From CAZQQN01 sp964549595 (GTDB lineage: Bacteria > Bacteroidota > Bacteroidia > CAILMK01 > CAYYUA01), in contig CAZJWK010000064.1 of the NCBI GenBank assembly GCA_964549595.1, positions 1 to 15,808 on the forward strand: DNA of 15,808 nucleotides, given 5' to 3'. Within the stretch, counting starts at the first letter, position 1, and every line of letters begins with the position of its first letter. A model generated the notes under the pieces. It ran no database searches. It was given only the letters and a program-made list of their open reading frames with translations, and was not told the DNA's origin. The translations under genes and the position numbers were made by a program. Below, one piece after another: positions 1 to 6,248 of the stretch.

Positions 1-126
1 GTTGGCAACGAAAAAATCTCGAAGGCCCCATGTAAAACCACAGCACTAAATTTCCTCAAAAAATGGGGTAGAACCTAAATTTTATTATAATAAAAGGTCA
101 GAAGGTCTGAATCTTATCTAAAAAAT
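1..126. other. Non-coding left end of window with AT-rich palindrome
   Basis: No coding frame, RNA gene or promoter could be supported here on either strand. The only structure seen is a perfect 16-base palindrome, TTTTATTATAATAAAA, at 80-95, followed by a short imperfect repeat (AGGTCAGA then AGGTCTGA) at 95-110. Such a low-complexity AT palindrome can arise by chance, and no function is assigned. The hairpin at 127-162 separates this stretch from the gene cluster. Confidence 0.4.
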
Positions 127-162
127 AAAAAAGGCCATTCTATTTACAGAATGGCCTTTTTT
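127..162 (-). terminator. Strong symmetrical rho-independent terminator
   Basis: A perfect 15-base inverted repeat (left arm 127-141, right arm 148-162) encloses a 6-base loop. The core GGCCATTCT pairs with AGAATGGCC, and the outer part is six A facing six T. On the minus strand the hairpin begins 33 bases after the stop codon of the lamin-tail gene and ends in a T run, as expected for intrinsic termination. Because the A/T tracts are symmetrical, it could also stop transcription arriving on the plus strand. Confidence 0.93.
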
Positions 163-194
163 AAGAGAAGGGTTATTTATTGAAGTACTCTAAT

Positions 195-2477
195 CTATTC
201 TATTAAAAGGAGCTTTTCGGTATAAATCGCTTCCCGCTCAGGGTTAGTCACCTTGATGAGGTATAAGCCGGGTGTTTGATTTTCGAGCCTAACAGTTTTG
301 CTACCCTTGTTCAGGTTGAAGCTTTTTACTTGCTGACCGGCTTGGTTGAAGATTTGGACTTTGGTATTGGCATCCACTCCGGTAATCCTGAATTGCCCTT
401 CGGTTGGGTTCGGGAAAATATTGAGGTTAATGTCGGAATTGTTGGCAATGCCAGTGGGGAATCCCTTGTTCTGAGTGCCGGGTGTAGCCTTGGCCTCTTC
501 GAAGGAACCGGTACCGCCGGGTATTCTGGCCCAGGATGTATCCGCACCCGGTGCTTTGTAATTGACGGAGTCGAAAATCCGACCAAGTGGATCGGCAAGG
601 TATAGCATGCCGCCCATTGAATCCAATGTAAAGTTCGTATGGATTCCTGCTTCCAATTCATCCCCATCTGCCCATATCAATAACTTACTTCCGGAAGCCA
701 CGTTCGTGTCCGGGAAGGGCCATTTCTTCACATTGTTTTTGTTATCCGTTAACCAGTAATGACTAAGGTTAACAGCTTCATTTGCGCTATTGTGAAATTC
801 TATGTAGGGTTCATTTTCTCCCAGGGGATCCTGAATGGTTGTGTCGTTATTGACCAGAATTTCGTTGAAAACTGTATTGGTATCGTAAATGAAATCACCC
901 TTTGTTTCAGGGAATAACTGGTAGCCGTCCAAAAATGGTGGTGAACGATCAAATTGCCAACCTACGCCCACTACATCAAAATAACCAAAAGGAATTACCG
1001 GGCCATGTATTGAAGTGAGGTCACTGATCCGGAGTTCGGTTGTGTCCATACCATTTGTCACTTCTACATTGAATGAGCCTGAATTCGGATCCCACTGACC
1101 AGTATCGACAATGGTAAAGTCATTGATTCTGGTGTATATACCCTCCGTTTGCTCACTAAGCGTATTGGCCACCATTGGTTCAAATAGCGGGTTATTTTTC
1201 GATAAAACTTTAATGGAGTCCGGCTCAATTTCAGCCAGGCCATTAAATTGGGTAATAGAGCCTCTAACCCATATTTTATCTCCTTCTTCAGAGCTATAGC
1301 CTGACACATCATCAAAACTGAACACATTGATTCCACCGCTGGAATCCTGCATAGCAAAATTATAGCCACTGCCACCCCGGTGATCAAATCCATGAACCAC
1401 TCCTGTTAAAATGCATTTGACCCCTGATGAATCCAGGGATCCTGTTTGTTGATCAACGGTTGTAACCTGGCCGATTTTGTAATAGGGGATGTTTTCCGCC
1501 CCAGGAGAAGGGATTGCCGTTTTAAAAGGCCCTTCTCCACCGGGAATCCTGGCATGGGAAGAATCAGCAGGCTGTTGGCCGAATTTGGTTGAATCAATGG
1601 CTTTGTTATTTGCATTTGATAAATAGAGGGATTCCCCTGTTTCATCAAGGTCAAAATTGGCATGAAGATCACCTTGACCGGCTTGCCCATCAGTCCATAT
1701 CAGGAGATAGTCTTTGGCACCGATGGTAGTATCCGGTAATTGCCATTTTTGTTGGTTGGTGGCGTCATCTGAAAGGGAGTAGTTCTGAAGGTTTAATTCA
1801 ATCCCGTTGGGATTATACAATTCAACCCAATCATCATTTTCCCCTTGATTATCGGTTTTCCCGTTTTGATTGTTCGCTAACAGTTCATTGATCTTAATGG
1901 GATCCGTACTTTTCAGACTGATATCATCAATCCTTTGACGACCACCATCCCCTTTGGGTGCTTTGTAATGGAAAGCAATATGAAAGGTGTCGCTGTTGTA
2001 ACTGTTCACGTTATAGACACCAGAAAAGACTTCCTGACCTTGAGAAAATTGAAAATTGCTTGTAATTTCCGTCCATGTGAAATTATTGGGGTTTGAACTC
2101 CCGTCATAATCAGTAGAAACTTTCACCTCAAACGTATCCCCACTAAAATCGTATTTGTTGTAAAAGCTAAAAAATATATCCCGATTAACCTGGCTCAAAT
2201 CAAACCTTGGTGAGATTAGCCAGTCCTTGTTGGTGGTGTCTGACTGAAAGCCGTTCATTTCAGCAAATTGATCACCCGAACCGGATTCTAAAGTCCAATT
2301 TTTGTTACTCATGACATTGTAGCTGGTCCAGTCATCCAGGTCATTCACATTTTCAAAGTCCTGTTCGTAAGGTAAACTAGCCTGACCCTTGACCAAATTT
2401 TGGTTTAAGAAAAGAAAGCCTAAAACCAATAAAAATACCATTCCGAAATTTTGTGTAAGCCTACTTTTTTGTCTCAT
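195..2477 (-). CDS. Secreted protein with two lamin-tail domains, OB-fold module and T9SS type A tail
   Basis: With the ATG at 2477 the protein has 760 residues and a signal peptide (MRQKSRLTQNFGMVFLLVLG, then LFLNQNLVKGQ). A TTG at 2510 lies upstream of the likely -7 promoter box and is rejected; an ATG at 2441 is a weaker alternative. Domain order: a jelly-roll of the cleaved-adhesin/choice-of-anchor-J type at about 36-190 (QDFENVNDLDDW, DWLISPRFDL); lamin-tail domain 1 at 194-325 (KINELLANN, DDWVELYNPN, ARIPGGEGPF); an OB-fold pair at 350-530 (CILTGVVHG, GGINVFSF, GDKIWVRGSITQFNGLAEIE); lamin-tail domain 2 at 535-668 (NEILVNND, PYIEFHNS, ARIPGGTGSF); and a type A sorting domain from about 686 (NIFPNPTEGQF, TPGLYLIKV, LLLIE). 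No enzyme motif is visible. Lamin-tail and OB domains accompany the catalytic domain in some secreted nucleases, so a substrate-binding role on the cell surface is plausible but unproven. Confidence 0.86.
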   Translation of the reverse strand: MRQKSRLTQNFGMVFLLVLGFLFLNQNLVKGQASLPYEQDFENVNDLDDWTSYNVMSNKNWTLESGSGDQFAEMNGFQSDTTNKDWLISPRFDLSQVNRDIFFSFYNKYDFSGDTFEVKVSTDYDGSSNPNNFTWTEITSNFQFSQGQEVFSGVYNVNSYNSDTFHIAFHYKAPKGDGGRQRIDDISLKSTDPIKINELLANNQNGKTDNQGENDDWVELYNPNGIELNLQNYSLSDDATNQQKWQLPDTTIGAKDYLLIWTDGQAGQGDLHANFDLDETGESLYLSNANNKAIDSTKFGQQPADSSHARIPGGEGPFKTAIPSPGAENIPYYKIGQVTTVDQQTGSLDSSGVKCILTGVVHGFDHRGGSGYNFAMQDSSGGINVFSFDDVSGYSSEEGDKIWVRGSITQFNGLAEIEPDSIKVLSKNNPLFEPMVANTLSEQTEGIYTRINDFTIVDTGQWDPNSGSFNVEVTNGMDTTELRISDLTSIHGPVIPFGYFDVVGVGWQFDRSPPFLDGYQLFPETKGDFIYDTNTVFNEILVNNDTTIQDPLGENEPYIEFHNSANEAVNLSHYWLTDNKNNVKKWPFPDTNVASGSKLLIWADGDELEAGIHTNFTLDSMGGMLYLADPLGRIFDSVNYKAPGADTSWARIPGGTGSFEEAKATPGTQNKGFPTGIANNSDINLNIFPNPTEGQFRITGVDANTKVQIFNQAGQQVKSFNLNKGSKTVRLENQTPGLYLIKVTNPEREAIYTEKLLLIE

Positions 2478-2499
2478 AAGTCCATGTTTTAATTTTCTG

Positions 2500-2507
2500 C
2501 AAAAATA
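2500..2507 (-). promoter_or_regulatory. Candidate Bacteroidota -7 promoter element
   Basis: On the minus strand the bases TATTTTTG match the Bacteroidota -7 consensus TAnnTTTG exactly. The element lies in the 102-base gap after the PhoD-like gene and 22 bases before the ATG at 2477, leaving a leader of roughly 15 bases. I see no clear TTG at the usual -33 spacing, so the promoter may be weak or need an activator. If real, it excludes the TTG at 2510 as the start of the next gene. Confidence 0.45.
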
Positions 2508-2579
2508 CAAAGTGTCCGTAAAAATGGTTAGAAGCGATTGCTTTAAGTTTATTTTAATTTTCCTTTAAACCTGTTTCAA

Positions 2580-3959
2580 TCAATCATTAGGGCCATAACC
2601 CAAATTTTTTTGAGGAATTTCCTTTTTCCACAGCTTCTCACCCTGGCTATCGTAAACAGAAATCTGGAACACTCTTTCATCTTCCTCACCCTTAATGGCA
2701 ATGCGTGCAAAATTCTGGTCTTTAACCAAAGTATTTTCAACCCGGTATGGATTGTCGGACTCCCTGCCTAAATCATCAGGAGCGCCCGAGGTTATGGGTG
2801 AACAGGTGAAATCGTATAAGGGATAACTGCCTGCCTTTTCCAGCTTAATCAATTCTGTAAAGTGCCTGTCCCCGGAAAGGAATAAAACGCCCGGAATTTC
2901 TTTTTCTCGAATAAAACCTATTAGTTCCTGGTACTCTGCCGGATAATCCCTGAAAGATTCATAACCATTCAAAGGATTGAGGAATTGTCCACCACCAACG
3001 ATGACCTTGAAGGTAGCATAAGAGGATAGTAATTGATCCTTTAACCACTGTAATTGTTCCTGGCCAAAGTAGGGTTTATTCTTATTCGGACTACCGTCAG
3101 GATTATTACTTTCCACTTTATTGGGTGCCCGGTGATAGCGGTCGTCCATCAGGAAAAAATCGGCATCTGACCATTGAAAATGGGTGTAAGTACCCGGATT
3201 ATCGGGTTCCCCGAAAGTTTTATTAGGCCAATATTCCTTAAACGTTGATAAGGACTCTTTTTTAAGGTAATACGAACGGTTTGAATTGTTGGGCCCATAA
3301 TCATGGTCATCCCAAATAGCAAAATGAGCACGGCTTGATAAAAGCTCCTTCATTGCAGGGGTTTTGCGGGTATGATGGTAACGGTAACGAATACCATAAC
3401 GGGAATGCCAATCAACCTCTCGGAGATAAGTGTTATCTCCGCCCCAAATCATAAAATCAGATTCTTTTGCTGCCATGGATTGAAAAATTTGGTAGCTCTT
3501 GCCGTAGGGTTCTCCGGGTCGGTCATACTTTTTTTCATTAATGTAGGCGCAAGAGCCAAACAGGAAACTGATATCGGGAGGCTTGGATCGCCACTGCCAA
3601 AGTTTTTTGGTCTTGAATGTATAGGTTTTTTCCGGGGCTACGTTTCCATCCAGTATAATCCGGTAATCATAGGCTGTATTCATGGTAAGGCCTGATATCC
3701 TAATCTTGACCGGATTAAAATGTTTTTTTATGGGTTTCCGATAGGCCCTTATTTGTGTATCCGGTTGATTCTTGTTTTTTGGCCAGTATTTAAGGGCTAT
3801 GTCTTCAATAGAGGGCTTGGTTTCCAACCAGATCATGACTTCCCGGTGTTCTACGTAACCTAACATTGGACCGGAAACCAAAGGGGAATTTTGAGCGGTT
3901 GCTTGCGTTAAGAGGAGCAAAGAAAAAATGATACTTAGGAAAAATTGCCAGATTCGCAT
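2580..3959 (-). CDS. PhoD-like alkaline phosphatase/phosphodiesterase
   Basis: The 459-residue protein has a Sec signal peptide (MRIWQFFLSIIFSLLLLTQATAQ) and a PhoD-N-like beta-sandwich at about 25-118 ending in the FN3-like YDYRIILDG strand. The metallophosphatase domain starts near 128. Motifs are FGSC (134-137), GGDNTY (173-178), WDDHDYGPN (216-224), MDDRYHR (271-277), SGDRHFTEL (362-370) and SPITSG (387-392). In characterised PhoD a Cys helps hold iron next to calcium ions, so Cys137 with Asp175 and Tyr178 are candidate ligands by analogy. PhoD enzymes release phosphate from mono- and diesters. The usual PhoD twin-arginine signal is absent, pointing to Sec export. No T9SS tail is present, so a periplasmic or released enzyme is likely. 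The ATG at 3959 is 8 bases after the propeller gene's stop, so it is probably the last gene of that transcript. Its catalytic motifs look intact. Confidence 0.9.
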   Translation of the reverse strand: MRIWQFFLSIIFSLLLLTQATAQNSPLVSGPMLGYVEHREVMIWLETKPSIEDIALKYWPKNKNQPDTQIRAYRKPIKKHFNPVKIRISGLTMNTAYDYRIILDGNVAPEKTYTFKTKKLWQWRSKPPDISFLFGSCAYINEKKYDRPGEPYGKSYQIFQSMAAKESDFMIWGGDNTYLREVDWHSRYGIRYRYHHTRKTPAMKELLSSRAHFAIWDDHDYGPNNSNRSYYLKKESLSTFKEYWPNKTFGEPDNPGTYTHFQWSDADFFLMDDRYHRAPNKVESNNPDGSPNKNKPYFGQEQLQWLKDQLLSSYATFKVIVGGGQFLNPLNGYESFRDYPAEYQELIGFIREKEIPGVLFLSGDRHFTELIKLEKAGSYPLYDFTCSPITSGAPDDLGRESDNPYRVENTLVKDQNFARIAIKGEEDERVFQISVYDSQGEKLWKKEIPQKNLGYGPND

Positions 3960-3967
3960 GGTAGGCT

Positions 3968-5191
3968 TTATTTGAAATCCGTTGTTAGTTTAAATCGTAA
4001 AATCCGTCCATTTCCGGCGTCTGCCACATAGACGATTTCCTGGTAATAAGCCACCCCGGAAGGATTCAGGAAACTTCTGGGACCGGTACCACTGCCTCCG
4101 AAAGAAACCTGGATGAATTTTTTGCGATCAGCACCGGGTGGGGGCTTCACCCCCTCCAATCCCGTTTTGGTGAATTGGTAAAGGGAATCATGCTTTTTAT
4201 CCACGACAAAAATATATTGGGTATTATCACCGGCAATGGTCACGTCAGAAGGAGTGTTGAATTTGTTGGGTTCGTAAAGGAAACCATTGGCTTTGCTTGT
4301 ATCATCAGTTGTTAAATTCTTAAACTCATAAGAAACGCCGTTAGCCGTAGCCACACGTTCAATGTATTGAACCTTTAACGTACGGTCGGGCTGGAGGGAA
4401 GTAAAGACAAAATCTCCACTTTGGCTGGGTGATGGGGTTTGTGGAGGTTTCACAAATGTGCTGATCCCCTTTGGGTGCTTAAAATAGTCCGAAAAAACAC
4501 CGCCCTGCGTTTTAACGGGAATAGGGGTTTTGAATTCGCCATTTTTATTGAACAACAGCACTGAATTATCCGGACCACCGAATTGAGAAGATGAATTGCT
4601 CGGACCGGTGCGGGTCACATAAAAGTTATGGTCTGCCAGAATGCCAATGTCCTGGAATTCTACGCTTGTATCGGATCCGGAAATACCGCTTTTGAAATAA
4701 AAAGGATGGACAATTTTGTTGTCAATCCTGGCATGGTTAAGGCTAAGCGTTTCCCCATCGATCAGGTTAAGCCGGTAAATGGTGCTAAGTTGATACTCCT
4801 TTCCGTTGATAAAAGTGTCGGTCCGGCCGATGGCCAAAAGCTCCAACCGCCTGTCTTGCTTAATGGCTTTCAAGCCTGGTATTTCAATGCTGCCCAGCCG
4901 CTTACCGGAAAGGTCATAATTGATAATTTGGTCGGTTGCGGCATCAGCCACGTAAATAAGTTCATCAAAGCCGATCATGACATCCACCGGTTTTTGAGGA
5001 TCCGTTATGGCCGGCCGGATCGGGACATAAGCAGCAAATTGTTTTTTTCGAACAGGGGTATCAAGAAAGTCCTGGCTTGTTTTTTTGCCGAAAAAGTCCC
5101 CCTCACAACCTGCTAACATCATAGCAAGACTCAAAATCAGAAAAGATGTTAGCATTTGAGCGGGCATATTATGTTTTAACCTTTTACACAT
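3968..5191 (-). CDS. NHL-repeat beta-propeller lipoprotein
   Basis: This 407-residue protein has a lipoprotein signal peptide: a basic start (MCKRLKHN), a hydrophobic core and the lipobox MLAGC with Cys29. Internal Met codons at residues 9 and 13 would remove the positive N-region, so the first ATG (5191) is preferred; it lies 2 bases after the PorV-like stop, suggesting coupled translation. Blades resemble NHL repeats: GFDELIYVADAATDQIINYD at about 74-93, FNTPSDVTIAGDNTQYIFVVD at about 311-331 with SLYQF after it, and LNPSGVAYYQEIVYVADAGN at about 375-394 followed by GRILRF. The middle blades are weaker. NHL propellers bind proteins, nucleic acids or peptides and some are lyases; no catalytic residues can be named here. 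It is probably attached to the outer membrane beside the receptor and barrel, as a binding or scaffold subunit. The PhoD-like gene follows after 8 bases. Confidence 0.82.
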   Translation of the reverse strand: MCKRLKHNMPAQMLTSFLILSLAMMLAGCEGDFFGKKTSQDFLDTPVRKKQFAAYVPIRPAITDPQKPVDVMIGFDELIYVADAATDQIINYDLSGKRLGSIEIPGLKAIKQDRRLELLAIGRTDTFINGKEYQLSTIYRLNLIDGETLSLNHARIDNKIVHPFYFKSGISGSDTSVEFQDIGILADHNFYVTRTGPSNSSSQFGGPDNSVLLFNKNGEFKTPIPVKTQGGVFSDYFKHPKGISTFVKPPQTPSPSQSGDFVFTSLQPDRTLKVQYIERVATANGVSYEFKNLTTDDTSKANGFLYEPNKFNTPSDVTIAGDNTQYIFVVDKKHDSLYQFTKTGLEGVKPPPGADRKKFIQVSFGGSGTGPRSFLNPSGVAYYQEIVYVADAGNGRILRFKLTTDFK

Positions 5192-5193
5192 GG

Positions 5194-6198
5194 TTACCGT
5201 GTTTTGCGGTTAAGGGTAAAACGAACCCCGAAATTGTGAGTCAAACCCAAATGGTCCCTGTTAATAATTGAATAATCGATTAGAAAAGGATGCCTTCCGA
5301 TGCGGGATTTTAATCCAAGGCCAAATGTAGGAAAGGCCTGCCCCGTGTTGGGCAGTTTGTAGCCGGTTTGTAAGAACAACACCTCATGTAATTGGTAATT
5401 GAACCCAATTCTGAGGTTCTCGGAATTATCATTGGGATGGTTTAGCTGCAAATGGCCTCTTAAAGCCTGGTTACCGGATTCAAACACCTCCATGGAAAAA
5501 CCTATTTGAAACTGGGTTGGAGTGGGGAAGTCGGTTACGGAATTTTGGTTACCGTTATAGGGAGGTGGGGTTTTGTCAAAAGTCCCTTTAATGGTTGAAT
5601 TCGGTCCAAAATTTTTGAGGGCCACTGCAAAACGGATACCCTGTACATCCATCCGGTATAAAAAAGCGAGATCCAGCACTGCTGTATTGGCATTGAATTC
5701 GGCCAGTTGCTCCCGGACGTATTGAGCCCGGCCTCCCAGACTGAATCTGTCTGAAAGTTTTCGCGCAAAGCCTAACCCTATAGCCATGTTGTAGGCGTAG
5801 AAGGTCTGACCGTTACCATCCGGTTGATAGGCTGTTCTTTTTTTCATTTCACCAGTACTCAACATGGTTATGGAACCACTCCAGACGCCATCATCCTCGG
5901 TGGGTATTACTGTGGTAAAGAAAGTGTTGTGGATACCACTTGGCAGTAATTTATCCGACCCGGCAAAAGTGGTTTGCTGAATTTCTGTCAATCCGGCGGG
6001 GTTCCAATTTACAGCATAAGGGTCGGCTTTTGCACTGACCTGGGAGCCTGCCATTCCATCCGCCTTTGGGCTTACTTGCATCTTTAGGAAAGGCAGAGCC
6101 GATATACCCGCTCGCTGTCCTCCAAGATTCTTGAGGATCTGGGCTTCAACGCCTGTGGTAAGAAAGGCCAGGATTATGCTTAGCAGCCCTTTTTTCAT
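5194..6198 (-). CDS. PorV/PorQ-family outer-membrane beta-barrel protein
   Basis: The ATG at 6198 gives a 334-residue protein with a clean signal peptide (MKKGLLSIILAFLTTGVEAQ). A GTG further upstream lies inside the receptor gene and adds 33 residues with no signal character, so it is not used. Residues about 35-70 carry the family hallmark: ALPFLKMQVSPKADGMAG, then AKADPYAVNWNPAGL. This corresponds to the PFL...A..GMG...A...D..A..WNPAGL pattern of PorV, PorQ and UPF0164-type barrels related to FadL. The remainder alternates in short amphipathic strands (IGLGFARKLSDRFSLGGRAQYV, LRIGFNYQLHEVLFLQTGY region). PorV is the T9SS component that carries cargo sorting domains to the attachment complex. 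This copy is probably a paralogue because no por or spr genes flank it; whether it handles the neighbouring cargo is inference. The next gene begins 2 bases after its stop. Confidence 0.85.
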   Translation of the reverse strand: MKKGLLSIILAFLTTGVEAQILKNLGGQRAGISALPFLKMQVSPKADGMAGSQVSAKADPYAVNWNPAGLTEIQQTTFAGSDKLLPSGIHNTFFTTVIPTEDDGVWSGSITMLSTGEMKKRTAYQPDGNGQTFYAYNMAIGLGFARKLSDRFSLGGRAQYVREQLAEFNANTAVLDLAFLYRMDVQGIRFAVALKNFGPNSTIKGTFDKTPPPYNGNQNSVTDFPTPTQFQIGFSMEVFESGNQALRGHLQLNHPNDNSENLRIGFNYQLHEVLFLQTGYKLPNTGQAFPTFGLGLKSRIGRHPFLIDYSIINRDHLGLTHNFGVRFTLNRKTR

Positions 6199-6248
6199 GA
6201 AATTGTGGTTAAGCTTTGAAACAATTTTTATTTTACTGCTTATCGTTT

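Noticed and set aside
2511..2579. Possible terminator hairpin after the PhoD-like gene (AAGC-AATC-GCTT)
   Set aside because: The stem is only four base pairs and no T run directly follows it, so read-through into the last gene cannot be excluded.
4628..5116. Plus-strand 162-codon open frame opposite the propeller lipoprotein
   Set aside because: It lies entirely within a well-supported gene, has no recognisable domain or signal, and looks like a shadow frame.
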